From: Subtercola boreus
GTDB lineage: Bacteria > Actinomycetota > Actinomycetes > Actinomycetales > Microbacteriaceae
Assembly: GCF_003399635.1 (NCBI RefSeq)
Contig: NZ_NBXB01000028.1
Coordinates: 101,474 to 165,473 of the forward strand
Direction: 5' to 3'
Length of the DNA: 64,000 nucleotides
Program-made: the position numbers and the translations under genes
Notes under the pieces: generated by a model
Told to the model about the DNA's origin: nothing
What the model saw: the letters and a program-made list of their open reading frames with translations, nothing else
The model's database searches: none
In this document: positions 38,471 to 48,555 of the stretch, piece after piece
Layout of the letters: each line of letters starts with the position of its first letter
Position numbering within the stretch: the stretch's first letter is position 1

Positions 38471-39271
38471 TCAGCCCGCGAGCTTCTGCCGCAAGTCGTT
38501 CAGCCGGGCCTCGATGCTGCCGTCGATGACGTCGTCACCGATCTCGACACGGAGCCCGCCGAGGATCGTGGGGTCCACGATCTGGTTGATCTTCAGTTCG
38601 CGGCCGTAGGAACGACCGAGAGCACTCGTCAGCCGCGCAAGCTGTTCTGGCGCGATCACCGTCGCGCTCGTGACAGTGGCGATGGACTGGTGGGATGCGT
38701 CGGCGACGATGTCGGCTGCACGGCCCAGCAGTTCGGCAATACGGCGGCCCCGGGGCTGCTGCACCAGGTGACGCACGATGACCACGGTCTGCTCGCTGGC
38801 CTTGCCCTCGAGCAGAGCATTGACGAGCGACACCTTCGCAGACGGCGATCCGAGGGTGGAACCGATGGCGAGTTCGAGACCCGCGTCGCTTGCCACAGCC
38901 TCGCCGAACGCGAACAGTTCGCTCTCGACAGAGGTAGCCTCGGGCACCGTCTGAGCGACCACGCGGAGCGCGATCTCCTCGATGCCGGCCAGGAGCTCAT
39001 CCGGCGTCGACCAGTGGGCACTCGTGATGGAGGTCAGGAGTGACAAAGCGACTGCACCCAGCCCCGCGGAGAAGACCGCGTTGATGAGCGCCCTCTTCTG
39101 CTGGGGCTCCGTCGACGGATCGCCGAGGAGGCTGCGGAACTGTGCAGACTCTCCGATGATCCGACCGGCGGCGAACAGGTCTTCACCCGTCGACAGCGTC
39201 AACGCACCCGCGGGGAGCGCGGCAAGTGCCGTCTTCGATGAAGCCAGGGCTTCTCTGGTTGCGCTACCCAT
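38471..39271 (-). CDS. atpH: F0F1 ATP synthase subunit delta
   Basis: 266 residues, typical of actinobacteria, where delta is longer than the 177 residues of E. coli. The N-terminal helical domain and C-terminal conserved part (VTSATVIAPEQLARLTSALG then NQIVDPTILGGLRVEIGDDV) match the OSCP/delta family. It forms the peripheral stalk with subunit b; atpF ends 2 nt before its start. Confidence 0.95.
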   Translation of the reverse strand: MGSATREALASSKTALAALPAGALTLSTGEDLFAAGRIIGESAQFRSLLGDPSTEPQQKRALINAVFSAGLGAVALSLLTSITSAHWSTPDELLAGIEEIALRVVAQTVPEATSVESELFAFGEAVASDAGLELAIGSTLGSPSAKVSLVNALLEGKASEQTVVIVRHLVQQPRGRRIAELLGRAADIVADASHQSIATVTSATVIAPEQLARLTSALGRSYGRELKINQIVDPTILGGLRVEIGDDVIDGSIEARLNDLRQKLAG

Positions 39272-39273
39272 GC

Positions 39274-39870
39274 TTAGGAGGACACCGCCCCGGTGCTGCT
39301 GGACGGCGTGGAACCGCTGGCGGAGGTCTCGCTGGCCTCGAGGTCCGCGAGGAACCGGTCGACGATCGCCGCAGAGCGGGCATCGTCGTTCAGGCTCTCA
39401 CCGATCACGCCGGAGGCGAGGTCGATGGCGAGCGTGCCCACCTCTGAACGAAGCGAGACGACAGCTGCCTGGCGCTCCGCTTCGATCTGCGACTGCGCGT
39501 TGGCGGCGATGCGGGCGGCCTCTGCGGACGCCTGCTCCTTGAGCTCAGCGAGGATGCGCTGGCCGTCGACACGGGCCTGCTCGCGGATGGTTCCCGCCTC
39601 GACGCGCGCGTCGGCGAGCTGGGCGGTGTACTGCTCGAGAACCGCTTCTGCCTCACGCTGGGCGACGTCGGCCTTCTCGATGTTGCCCTCGATGGCCTCG
39701 CCGCGCTCGTCGAGCAGCTTCTTCACACGGGGAAGGACCCCACGCCAGAAGAACACGAGAAGCACCACGAAGCAGACCCCGCCCCAGATGAGGTCAGGAA
39801 GCTCGGGAAATACCGGGTTGTGGGCAGCCTCATCTGCGGCGAGTACTACTGCTGCAAGTGAAAAAGACAT
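39274..39870 (-). CDS. atpF: F0F1 ATP synthase subunit b
   Basis: 198 residues. One N-terminal membrane helix (PDLIWGGVCFVVLLVFFWRG) is followed by a long charged coiled coil (LLDERGEAIEGNIEKADVAQ and onward) and a short Ser/Thr-rich tail. A strong ribosome binding site, AAAGGAGAG, precedes the ATG. Confidence 0.97.
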   Translation of the reverse strand: MSFSLAAVVLAADEAAHNPVFPELPDLIWGGVCFVVLLVFFWRGVLPRVKKLLDERGEAIEGNIEKADVAQREAEAVLEQYTAQLADARVEAGTIREQARVDGQRILAELKEQASAEAARIAANAQSQIEAERQAAVVSLRSEVGTLAIDLASGVIGESLNDDARSAAIVDRFLADLEASETSASGSTPSSSTGAVSS

Positions 39871-39907
39871 GCTCTCTCCTTTCTAGATGTAGAACGAGAA
39901 AGACGGC

Positions 39908-40234
<327 letters not shown>

Positions 40235-40247
40235 TCACCAGCGGTTG

Positions 40248-41057
40248 CTAGTGCTCGTCTGCAAGTGCGAGCTGGATGTAGACGGTCGTGAGCAGTGTGA
40301 AGACATATGCCTGCAGCACTGCGACCAGGATTTCGAAGAGAGTGAAGGCGAAGCCGAACGCCAGCGTTCCGATGCTGAACAGGGCGAAGCCGTTGCCGAT
40401 CAGCAGGAAGAACGATGTTGCGGTGAAGAACAGCACGAGCAGGAGATGCCCGACGATCATGTTCATCAGCAGTCGGAGCGTCAGCGTGATCGGGCGCAGG
40501 ATGAACGTCGACACCAGCTCGATCGGCGCCACGATGATGTAGAGCACCTTCGGCACGCCGGGCGGGAAGAGCGAGTTCCTGAAGAACGCCCCCGGGTGCT
40601 TTCGCACACCGGCGTAGATGAACATGACGTAGGAGACGACGGCGAGCACCAGCGGCACACCGATCACCGAGGTTCCGGCGATGTTCAGGAACGGGATGAT
40701 GCCCGTGAGGTTCATGAACAGCACCATGAAGAACATGGTGGTCAGGATCGGCAGGAAGCGCCGACCGTCTTTCTTGCCGAGCAGGTCTTCAGCGATGGAG
40801 ACCCGAACGAGGTCGAGTCCCATCTCAACGAGGGACTGGAAGCGGCCCGGGACGATCTTCATCTTCCGGGTGCCGATCCAGAAGATCAGGACAATGGCCA
40901 GTACCGCAATGAACCTGATGAGCATGATCCGGTTGATCTCGAACGGTGTGTTCGCGAAGAAGAGGACGTCAGGAAAAAACTCATTGATGGAGGGACCCGT
41001 AAAGCCACCTTCATCGGTTGCTGTCGGGACTAGCAGGTTTACAGCGTTAGATAGCAG
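40248..41057 (-). CDS. atpB: F0F1 ATP synthase subunit a, probable CTG start
   Basis: The first ATG in frame would give 225 residues beginning MLIRFIAVLA, cutting off the conserved N-terminus. Reading upstream, the frame stays open and encodes GGFTGPSINEFFPDVLFFAN then TPFEINRIMLIRF, as in homologues. The only well-placed start is CTG six nt after AGGAG, giving 269 residues, the family length. No ATG, GTG or TTG occurs in frame between. Six membrane helices and the essential Arg in ITLTLRLLMNMIVGH are present. The exact start is inferred. Confidence 0.85.
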   Translation of the reverse strand: MLSNAVNLLVPTATDEGGFTGPSINEFFPDVLFFANTPFEINRIMLIRFIAVLAIVLIFWIGTRKMKIVPGRFQSLVEMGLDLVRVSIAEDLLGKKDGRRFLPILTTMFFMVLFMNLTGIIPFLNIAGTSVIGVPLVLAVVSYVMFIYAGVRKHPGAFFRNSLFPPGVPKVLYIIVAPIELVSTFILRPITLTLRLLMNMIVGHLLLVLFFTATSFFLLIGNGFALFSIGTLAFGFAFTLFEILVAVLQAYVFTLLTTVYIQLALADEH

Positions 41058-41175
41058 CGCTTTCTCCTGTATCGGGGCGTGGAGCTCGGCTCTCGCGTCG
41101 ACGAATGGGGGGATTGCTACGGATGGGGCTTTCGAAAATCAGCGCCCGGTAGCGGAACGAACAGTCCACACTCTA

Positions 41176-41721
41176 TCAAGCTTTGGGGCTGGGAGACGAA
41201 TCCTCAGGGCTTGATTCTGCGCCAATGTGGCCGTTTGGGGACTCTTTTTCGACATTCGGTAGAACTCGGCCCGAACCCGGCAGCACCACATCGCTCGCGT
41301 AGGGCAGACGGCTCCGCACGACCACCACCATGTCGACGACGAGAGTCACGATGATTCCGACGATCAGGCAGAGGAAGAGCACCGCAGGGTTCACCCAGGG
41401 CTGTCCGCGGAGCAGCAGCGCCACCACGAGGAAGATCACGAACTTCAGCAGCCACGCTCCGAGAACGATCGCGAAGAACAGCGCGGTGAAGAGCGGAGAC
41501 GCGTAGTAGCGGTTGGCGATCAGGATGCTCGCTGCCGTGATCGCCAGGAAGACGAAGGCCATTGCGGCACCGATGACCGCGCTGGTCACCCCGGTCCACG
41601 AGTCGACGAGGTAACCGGCGACTCCCCCGACCACGATGAGGCCCACCGTGAACAGTGCTCCGACGCGGAGGGCGCGGCGGAGGATCGGCGTCGAACTGAG
41701 GGTCGGCGTGGAGACGGTCAA
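41176..41721 (-). CDS. atpI: ATP synthase protein I-like membrane protein
   Basis: 181 residues from a TTG 4 nt after the wecA stop; longer ATG-started versions would overlap wecA by almost 90 nt. Four hydrophobic helices (about residues 20-125) are followed by a charged, Ser/Pro-rich tail. Its place directly before atpB matches the atpI gene of other actinobacteria; AtpI assists c-ring assembly or magnesium uptake in some species. Sequence conservation is low, so the name rests mainly on position and topology. Confidence 0.75.
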   Translation of the reverse strand: MTVSTPTLSSTPILRRALRVGALFTVGLIVVGGVAGYLVDSWTGVTSAVIGAAMAFVFLAITAASILIANRYYASPLFTALFFAIVLGAWLLKFVIFLVVALLLRGQPWVNPAVLFLCLIVGIIVTLVVDMVVVVRSRLPYASDVVLPGSGRVLPNVEKESPNGHIGAESSPEDSSPSPKA

Positions 41722-41725
41722 GATG

Positions 41726-42919
41726 TCAGACTTTCTGTTGGTCGCCGGCCTGATCGAGGGGATCGAGCACGGCTCCTTCTGTGGAGATGAGGCTGGCTGC
41801 GGGCGCAAGCTGCACGGTCGCCTCGAGGGCCTTGCGGCGCGTCAACGGGGCGAGGGTGAGAACGGTGCAGACGAGCATCCCGACCCCGAGGAAGACGAAG
41901 GCGAGCCAGTACGGCTGCAGAACGAAGAAGAGCAGGCAGCCGACGCTGGCCACGGCGGTCCAGCCGTAGAAGATGAAGACCGCATGCAGTTGCGAGTGAC
42001 CCATGTCGAGCAGCCGGTGGTGCAGGTGCTTGCGGTCGGCGCTGAACGGGCTCTTGCCCGCCCGCAGGCGCCGGATGATCGCCAGCCCGAAATCGAGTAG
42101 CGGAAGGATCAGGATGGCGAACGGCAGCAGGATCGGCATGAACGCGGGAAGCAGCTGTGAGCGGCCCAGGGTACCCGGATCGATCTGGCCGGTGACCGCG
42201 ATGGCGCTCGTCGCCATCAGGAGCCCGACGAGCATGGATCCGGCGTCCCCCATGAACAACCGTGCCGGATGCCAGTTCAACGGCAGGAACCCGATGCAGG
42301 CACCGATCAGCACCGCGGTGATCAGGGATGCCATATTGAAGTAGTCGGTGGGCGACGTGAACTTCGTCAGCAGATAGCTGTAGAGGAAGAACGTACCGTT
42401 GGCGATGATCGCGACGCCTGCCACGAGACCGTCGAGCCCGTCGATGAAATTGATCGCGTTCATCACCAGAACGATGGCGAGCACCGTGATGAAGAGGGAT
42501 GCTCCGCTCGAGCCGATCGTGAGCCCGCCGATCGGCAGCGAGACGATTTGCACGCCCTGCCACGCGAGCAGCAGCGCAGCGATGATCTGCCCGGCGAGTT
42601 TGACGACCCAGTCCAGATCCCAGACGTCGTCGGCCACACCGATCAGAACCACGATCAGCGCTGCACCGAGGATGGCGAGGATGGGGCCGGGGTTCATGAA
42701 GACCAGATGGAACCAGCTGATCTGCGAGGCGATCCCGACGGCGATCACCACGCCGGCGAACATCGCCACACCGCCGAGGCGTGGCGTCGGCCGCGTGTGC
42801 ACGTCGCGTTCGCGGATCTTGGGGTAGAGCCGGTACTTGGTGCTCAGCCGGAAGACCAGGATCGCCAGCCCGAAGGTGACGACCGCGGAGACGGCGCCGA
42901 TGAGGAGGTAGAAGCGCAC
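41726..42919 (-). CDS. wecA: Undecaprenyl-phosphate GlcNAc-1-phosphate transferase (WecA/Rfe/TagO family)
   Basis: 397 residues from a GTG 4 nt after the threonylcarbamoyl-AMP synthase stop. About 11 membrane helices. The Mg/UDP-sugar motifs are VLIGVADDVWDLDWV, MNAINFIDGLDGLVAG and the cytoplasmic KHLHHRLLDMGHS. It transfers GlcNAc-1-P to the lipid carrier, the first step for cell-wall glycopolymers or arabinogalactan-like linkers. The sua5-wecA-atpI order is conserved in actinobacteria. Confidence 0.93.
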   Translation of the reverse strand: MRFYLLIGAVSAVVTFGLAILVFRLSTKYRLYPKIRERDVHTRPTPRLGGVAMFAGVVIAVGIASQISWFHLVFMNPGPILAILGAALIVVLIGVADDVWDLDWVVKLAGQIIAALLLAWQGVQIVSLPIGGLTIGSSGASLFITVLAIVLVMNAINFIDGLDGLVAGVAIIANGTFFLYSYLLTKFTSPTDYFNMASLITAVLIGACIGFLPLNWHPARLFMGDAGSMLVGLLMATSAIAVTGQIDPGTLGRSQLLPAFMPILLPFAILILPLLDFGLAIIRRLRAGKSPFSADRKHLHHRLLDMGHSQLHAVFIFYGWTAVASVGCLLFFVLQPYWLAFVFLGVGMLVCTVLTLAPLTRRKALEATVQLAPAASLISTEGAVLDPLDQAGDQQKV

Positions 42920-42923
42920 GGGT

Positions 42924-43610
42924 TCAGTCGGCCTGCCGGTCGATGAGGGCCGCGCCGACGATCCGGCGGATCTCGGAGGACGGGATTGCGCCCTCACGGA
43001 TGATGCGCACCTCTTCGGGATGCGTCGCGTCCACGATGGTGGAGGGCAGCGCCACGATGGAGGAGGAAGCGGCGCTGTCAGCCTCAGGATGCCCGGAGTC
43101 GAGGTAGACCGAGACACTCTCGCCGAGCATCCCGAGCGCCTCTGCGGCACTGGCCGCGGCCGGCTGCCCGGTGAGATTCGCGCTCGACACGGCGAGCGGG
43201 CCGGTCTCGGCGAGCAGTTCGAGGGCGAGCGGGCCGTTCGGCTGCCGGAGGGCGACCGTGCCGTGGGTCTCGCCGAGATCCCACATCAGGGAGCTCCGCG
43301 CCTTCACCACAATCGTGAGCCCGCCCGGCCAGAATGCTGTAGTGAGCTCCCGGGCGGCGGGGCTGAGGCTCTCGGCCAGCGCCTCGAGGGTGCGCACATC
43401 GGGGATCAGCACCGGTGGCGGCGACTGGCGCGTGCGGCCCTTGGCGTCGAGTAGGCGCTGCACGGCCCGGGGGTCGAAGGCGTCGGCGGCCAACCCGTAG
43501 ACGGTGTCGGTGGGGATGACGACGAGTTCGCCCCGGGAGATCGCCGCCCGGGCGAGACGCATTCCCGCGAGGAGCTCGCTCGGAACCGTGCAGTCGTAGA
43601 TGGCAGCCAT
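42924..43610 (-). CDS. L-threonylcarbamoyladenylate synthase (Sua5/YrdC/TsaC)
   Basis: 228 residues from ATG MAAIYDCTVPSEL; an in-frame ATG and GTG lie 9-12 nt upstream. The YrdC domain is complete: GELVVIPTDTVYGLAADAFD, AKGRTRQSPPPVLIP (the KGR substrate site), FWPGGLTIVV, VALRQPNGP and AVSSANLTGQPAAAS. The enzyme makes threonylcarbamoyl-AMP for the t6A modification of tRNAs. The extra Sua5 domain is absent. Confidence 0.94.
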   Translation of the reverse strand: MAAIYDCTVPSELLAGMRLARAAISRGELVVIPTDTVYGLAADAFDPRAVQRLLDAKGRTRQSPPPVLIPDVRTLEALAESLSPAARELTTAFWPGGLTIVVKARSSLMWDLGETHGTVALRQPNGPLALELLAETGPLAVSSANLTGQPAAASAAEALGMLGESVSVYLDSGHPEADSAASSSIVALPSTIVDATHPEEVRIIREGAIPSSEIRRIVGAALIDRQAD

Positions 43611-43684
43611 GTCTCCCACCATGTTACCGGGCTGATCCTGTGGAACCGGTTGGCACGCGGGAGCCTCCGGACTCGGCATGCGGG

Positions 43685-44581
43685 TCAGCGCACGGCGGTG
43701 GTCGCCCGGTCGCGACCCGTGAGGTCGCGATGCGTCGAAGCGGCGTGCCAGCCGTCCTGCTGCAGCAGGCTCCGGATACCCGCCCCCTGCAATTCGCCGT
43801 GTTCGAGCACGAGCGCACCGCCCGGGCGGAGCAGCCGCAAGGCCGTCTGGGAGACGCTCCGCACCACGTCGAGGCCGTCCGCTCCGCCGTAGAGCGCATG
43901 CTCGGGGTCGAACAGGCGCACCTCCGGGTCGCGCGGGATCGCATCCGAGGGGATGTATGGCGGGTTCGAGACGACGACCGAGACGCGGCCGTCCAGCTCG
44001 GGAAGGGCATCCGCGAGGTCGATGAAGACGAGGGTGGCGTTGCGGGCATCCACCGAACGGAAGTTCTGCCTGGCCCAGATGAAGGCGGCGGTGGAGTTCT
44101 CGACGGCCCAGACGCGGCTGTGCGGGACCTCGGTGGCGAGCGAGAGCGCGATGGCCCCGCTGCCTGTGCCGAGGTCGACGGCGATCGGTGACTCGTCGGC
44201 GACCGCCCGGAGGCTGTCGATGCCGAGGCTCGCCACGAACTCGGTCTCGGGCCGGGGCACGAAGACCCCGGGACCGACGGCGAGTTCCAGCAGGCGGAAG
44301 CCGGCCGTTCCGGTGATGTGCTGGAGCGGTTCGCGGGTGGCGCGGCGCTCCACCACCTCCGAGATGGCGACGGCGTCCTCGACGGAGACGTGCGAGTCGG
44401 TGTAGGTGAGGGCCTGCACCTGGCCACGACTGGCGCCGAGCACATGCCCGAGCAGCAGTTGGGCATCCACCTCGGGGTCGGGCACACCAGCCCGCGTCAG
44501 GATGCCGACGGCGTGCTCGAACAGCACGCGCACCGTGATGGGCCGGTCGACTTGGATGACACTCATGGGCTCGGCCGTCAC
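43685..44581 (-). CDS. prmC: Release-factor glutamine methyltransferase
   Basis: 298 residues; its ATG overlaps the prfA stop (ATGA), with an inner ATG five codons on. SAM-binding [15 protein letters not shown], catalytic [12 protein letters not shown] and the N-terminal helical domain are intact. PrmC methylates the Gln of the GGQ motif in release factors, and its substrate gene prfA is directly upstream. Confidence 0.96.
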   Translation of the reverse strand: MTAEPMSVIQVDRPITVRVLFEHAVGILTRAGVPDPEVDAQLLLGHVLGASRGQVQALTYTDSHVSVEDAVAISEVVERRATREPLQHITGTAGFRLLELAVGPGVFVPRPETEFVASLGIDSLRAVADESPIAVDLGTGSGAIALSLATEVPHSRVWAVENSTAAFIWARQNFRSVDARNATLVFIDLADALPELDGRVSVVVSNPPYIPSDAIPRDPEVRLFDPEHALYGGADGLDVVRSVSQTALRLLRPGGALVLEHGELQGAGIRSLLQQDGWHAASTHRDLTGRDRATTAVR

Positions 44582-45660
44582 TCGGCCGTTGCCCCCAGTT
44601 CCGCCAGGCGAGCCTCTTCGTCGGCGGTGATGCAGGAGGCGACGACAGGTTCGAGCGCCCCGTTCATCACAGCGTCGAGGTTGTAGGCCTTGTACCCGGT
44701 GCGATGGTCGGCGATGCGGTTCTCGGGGAAGTTGTAAGTGCGGATGCGCTCGGAGCGGTCCATCGTGCGGATCTGGCTCTTGCGCACAGCACTGGCCGCC
44801 TCGTCGATCTCCTCCTGCTGCTTCGCGAGCACGCGCGCACGCAGAACGCGCATGCCGGCTTCCCGGTTCTGCAGCTGGCTCTTCTCATTCTGCATCGCCA
44901 CGACGATGCCGGTTGGGAGATGTGTGATCCGAACGGCGGAGTCGGTGGTGTTGACCGACTGGCCGCCCGGGCCACTCGAGCGGTAGACGTCGATCTTGAG
45001 ATCGTTCGGGCTGATCTCGACCTCTTCGGGTTCGTCGACTTCGGGGTAGACGAGCACACCGGCAGCAGACGTGTGGATGCGCCCCTGCGACTCGGTGGCC
45101 GGAACACGCTGCACGCGGTGCACTCCGCCCTCGTACTTCAGGTGCGCCCAGACGCCCTCGGCGGGGTCGGTCGACTTGCCCTTGATGCCGAGCTGGACAT
45201 CCTTGATGCCGCCGAGATCGCTCGAGGTCTGCTCGATGATCTCTGTCTTCCACTTCTTCGACTCTGCATAGTGCAGGTACATCCGCAGGAGGTCGGCGGC
45301 GAAGAGCGCGCTCTCGGCGCCGCCCTCCCCCATCTTGATCTCCATGATGACGTCGCGGCCGTCGTTCGGGTCCCGCGGGATCAGTAGGCGGCGGAGCTTC
45401 TCCGTCGCCTGTTCGAGCTTTTCAGTCAGGCTGGGAAGCTCGGCGGCGAAGGACTCGTCGTCCGCTGCCATCTCGGTCGCCGCAGCGACATCGTCGGTCA
45501 GCTGCTGCCATTCGCGCCAAGCCGCGATGATGCGGCTGAGCTCGGCGTACCGACGGTTGACCTTCTTGGAACGAGCAGGATCCGAGTGCAACGCCGGATC
45601 GGCGAGCTGTTCCTGCAGCTCGTCGTGCTCGATCAGCAGTGTCTCCACTGATTCGAACAT
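44578..45660 (-). CDS. prfA: Peptide chain release factor 1
   Basis: 360 residues, standard length. The GGQ loop that enters the peptidyl-transferase centre is [17 protein letters not shown], and the codon-recognition PxT loop region is [16 protein letters not shown]1 ends translation at UAA and UAG. It begins 6 nt after the rho stop. Confidence 0.98.
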   Translation of the reverse strand: MFESVETLLIEHDELQEQLADPALHSDPARSKKVNRRYAELSRIIAAWREWQQLTDDVAAATEMAADDESFAAELPSLTEKLEQATEKLRRLLIPRDPNDGRDVIMEIKMGEGGAESALFAADLLRMYLHYAESKKWKTEIIEQTSSDLGGIKDVQLGIKGKSTDPAEGVWAHLKYEGGVHRVQRVPATESQGRIHTSAAGVLVYPEVDEPEEVEISPNDLKIDVYRSSGPGGQSVNTTDSAVRITHLPTGIVVAMQNEKSQLQNREAGMRVLRARVLAKQQEEIDEAASAVRKSQIRTMDRSERIRTYNFPENRIADHRTGYKAYNLDAVMNGALEPVVASCITADEEARLAELGATAE

Positions 45661-45666
45661 GACTGC

Positions 45667-48417
45667 CTACTCTCCGTGCGAGCCGTTGTGGCTGGTGGTG
45701 TGGCCGTTGCCGGTGCGGCTGTCGGTCGGGGTGGTCTGCGGCATCGACTTCTGGACCTGCATGAGGAACTCGACGTTGCTGGTCGTGTCCTTCAGCCGGC
45801 CGAGAACGATCTCGAGCGCCTGCTGCTGGTCGAGCCCGGCGAGGGCGCGGCGGAGCTTCCAGGTGATCTTCGTCTCGTCGACGCCCATCAACAGTTCTTC
45901 GCGGCGGGTTCCGGATGCGTTCACATCGACCGCAGGGAAGATGCGCTTGTCGGCGAGCTGGCGCGAGAGTCGCAGCTCCATGTTGCCCGTGCCCTTGAAC
46001 TCTTCGAAGATCACTTCGTCCATCTTCGAACCGGTCTCGACGAGCGCCGAAGCGATGATGGTGAGCGAGCCACCGTTCTCGATGTTGCGAGCCGCGCCGA
46101 AGAACTTCTTCGGCGGGTACAGGGCCGCGGCATCCACTCCACCGGAGAGGATGCGCCCACTGGGCGGCGTGGCCAGGTTGTAGGCGCGGCCGAGGCGGGT
46201 GATCGAGTCGAGAAGCACGACCACGTCGTGGCCCAGCTCGACGAGGCGCTTCGCACGCTCGATGGCGAGCTCGGCGACCGTGGTGTGGTCTTCGGCGGGG
46301 CGGTCGAAGGTGGAGGCGATGACCTCACCCTTCACCGTGCGCTGCATGTCGGTGACCTCTTCGGGACGCTCGTCGACCAGAACGACCATGAGGTGCACCT
46401 CGGGGTTGTTCGTCGAGATCGCGTTCGCGATCTGCTGCATCACGATGGTCTTGCCGGCCTTCGGCGGCGCAACGATCAGGCCGCGCTGGCCCTTGCCGAT
46501 CGGGGCGACCAGGTCGATGATGCGCTGGGTCAGCTTGCCGGGCTCGGTCTCGAGGCGGAGGCGCTCCTGCGGGTAGAGGGGCGTGAGCTTCGAGAACTCG
46601 ACGCGGTTCGCGGCTTCGTCGACGGGCAGGCCGTTGATCGACTCGACCTTCACGATGGCGTTGTACTTCTGTCGACCGTTGTTGTCGCCCTCCCGCGGCT
46701 GGCGGATCGAACCGACGACCGCGTCACCCTTTCGCAGGTTGTACTTCTTGACCTGGCCTAGCGAGACGTAGACGTCGCTGTTGCCCGGCAGGTAGCCGCT
46801 GGTGCGCACGAAGGCGTAGTTGTCGAGGATGTCGAGGATGCCCGCCACCGGGATGAGCACGTCGTCTTCGCTGATCTCGGGCTCGAGCTCGTCACTGCCG
46901 TTCTGGCCACGGCGCTTGCGGTCGCGGTAGCGGTTGCGGGCGCTGCGATCGTTGCGGTCGTTCGGATTCTGACGGTCGCCGCCCGTGTTGCCGTTCAGCT
47001 CGTCGAGCTGCTGCTCGTCGTAGGTGTCCTGGTCGTTGCGGTCGTTGCGGTCGTTCCGATCGGCGCTGCGGTCGTTGCGGGGGCTGCGCTGCGACCCGTT
47101 CGCACCACGCTGGCTGTTGTTCAGGCGATCGCTGTTGGTGCGGTCGGCAATGCTGCGGTCGTTCTGGCGTTCGCTGCCCTGCCCGTTCTGGGCACGGTCG
47201 GCGTTCTGGCTGCCGGCATCGCCGTTCGGGCCGCCGCCGTTCTGGCCGGCACCCTGCTGGTTGCCGCCCTGCTGGTTGCCGCCCTGCTGATTGCGGTCAC
47301 GCCGGTTGCGGCCGCGGCCCTGGCGCGGCTCGTTCTGGTCGCGGTCACCGTTCTCGCGGTCGCGGTCGCCCTCGTCGAAGCCCTGGCTCGAAGCGTCGTC
47401 GTCGGAGCCTACGATCGGCAGGTTCGGCAGGATCGAGTCCGTGCGAGAACGATCGACAGCGGGAGCGTCGCCATTGGCGGCATCGCGAGCAGCCTGCGCT
47501 GCACGCTGGGCGCGGGTGAGGCGCGGGGTGCGCACCTGGCGTTCGGAGCGGGCAACGTCACCACCGCCCTGCGCCGTACCACCCTGCGCGGCGTTCTCGG
47601 CCACGAAGTTGTCGATCGCGGAGTCGATGATCGCCGCGGGGTCGATTGCTGCGGGGTCGCTTGTTGTGAGGGATGCCTCGGTGCGGGGTTCCTCGACGCG
47701 GGGTTCCTCGGCGACGGAGCTGTCTGCGGCCGACGTGCCGGCGGCGGCGGCAGCGGTACCAGCGTCGGTGCTGGACGCAGCGACAGCGTCACCGCTGGAG
47801 CTGGCCCGGCCACCGGAGCTGCGACGGCTGCCACGGCCCCGACGGGGCTCGGACTCCGGTGCGGCGGCAGAAGCGTCTGACGAGTCCGCGGTGTCGGCCT
47901 GCGGAACCAGGGGAGCGTGCTCCTCGGCGCCGGCGTTGACATGCTGCACGGCCGGACGGCGGCCAGATGTGGTCTGCGGCGCGTCGACGGCGGCGGCGGT
48001 GACCTCGGCCGGAGCCGACGTCGGGTCGGCCGAGGTGACCCGGCGAGAGGCGCGGCGGCGCGGGCTCGTCTGCGGGCCGTCGGCGACCGGCGCCTCGGCC
48101 ACGGGTGCAGCCTCGACGGGCGCCTCGGCCACGGGTGCAGCCTCAACGGGAGCAGCTTCGACGGACGCAGCCGCCTCGGCAGCCGCCGCGGGGGCGATCT
48201 GCTCGGCGAACGTCGGGTCCGACGCGGGCGCTGCCGCTTCTGGGGCGGTGTTTCCCGCCTGTGCGCTCGAGATCGCGGCGACGAGGTCGCCCTTGCGGAG
48301 CTTCGAGGCGCCCGGGATTCCGAGGGCAGCCGCAAGCGTCTGCAGTTCGGAGACGCGGAGGGTGGCCAGATCGGCGCGGGATTCCACGCTGGGAACCTGG
48401 AGGTTGATGTCAGTCAC
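45667..48417 (-). CDS. rho: Transcription termination factor Rho with very large disordered insertion
   Basis: 916 residues, against about 420 in E. coli and 600-700 in many actinobacteria. Domains: Rho_N helix bundle (about 10-52), an Ala/Pro/Glu region with repeats of PVEAAPVAEA (about 85-112), Arg-rich and Ala/Ser segments, a Q/N/R/D-rich stretch (about 345-500), the RNA-binding cold-shock-like domain (ILDILDNYAFVRTSGYLPGN), and the RecA-type motor with Walker A VAPPKAGKTIVMQQI. The start is GTG with AAGGAA upstream. It ends Rho-dependent transcripts. The inserted region is basic and probably binds RNA. Confidence 0.97.
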   Translation of the reverse strand: MTDINLQVPSVESRADLATLRVSELQTLAAALGIPGASKLRKGDLVAAISSAQAGNTAPEAAAPASDPTFAEQIAPAAAAEAAASVEAAPVEAAPVAEAPVEAAPVAEAPVADGPQTSPRRRASRRVTSADPTSAPAEVTAAAVDAPQTTSGRRPAVQHVNAGAEEHAPLVPQADTADSSDASAAAPESEPRRGRGSRRSSGGRASSSGDAVAASSTDAGTAAAAAGTSAADSSVAEEPRVEEPRTEASLTTSDPAAIDPAAIIDSAIDNFVAENAAQGGTAQGGGDVARSERQVRTPRLTRAQRAAQAARDAANGDAPAVDRSRTDSILPNLPIVGSDDDASSQGFDEGDRDRENGDRDQNEPRQGRGRNRRDRNQQGGNQQGGNQQGAGQNGGGPNGDAGSQNADRAQNGQGSERQNDRSIADRTNSDRLNNSQRGANGSQRSPRNDRSADRNDRNDRNDQDTYDEQQLDELNGNTGGDRQNPNDRNDRSARNRYRDRKRRGQNGSDELEPEISEDDVLIPVAGILDILDNYAFVRTSGYLPGNSDVYVSLGQVKKYNLRKGDAVVGSIRQPREGDNNGRQKYNAIVKVESINGLPVDEAANRVEFSKLTPLYPQERLRLETEPGKLTQRIIDLVAPIGKGQRGLIVAPPKAGKTIVMQQIANAISTNNPEVHLMVVLVDERPEEVTDMQRTVKGEVIASTFDRPAEDHTTVAELAIERAKRLVELGHDVVVLLDSITRLGRAYNLATPPSGRILSGGVDAAALYPPKKFFGAARNIENGGSLTIIASALVETGSKMDEVIFEEFKGTGNMELRLSRQLADKRIFPAVDVNASGTRREELLMGVDETKITWKLRRALAGLDQQQALEIVLGRLKDTTSNVEFLMQVQKSMPQTTPTDSRTGNGHTTSHNGSHGE
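48090..48155. repeat. In-frame repeat within rho
   Basis: Two near-identical copies of about 30 bp (GGCGCCTCGGCCACGGGTGC and following bases) encode repeats of PVEAAPVAEA in the disordered N-terminal part of Rho. Slippage could vary the copy number between strains. Confidence 0.75.
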
Positions 48418-48555
48418 TGAGGTGATTTCCTTCCTCTGCCCACTCAGAACGGTGGCAGAAGAGCTGAAAGCATTTGGATGCCGTGAAAACGGACGGCTCT
48501 ACAAATGCCAGCGGTAATGTGGAGGATATGCGACCGGGGCTCGGAGCAAGAAAAA

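Noticed and set aside
48418..48555. Rho leader attenuator
   Set aside because: Only a tiny CCGT-GAAA-ACGG hairpin is seen in the gap; not enough to call a regulatory leader.
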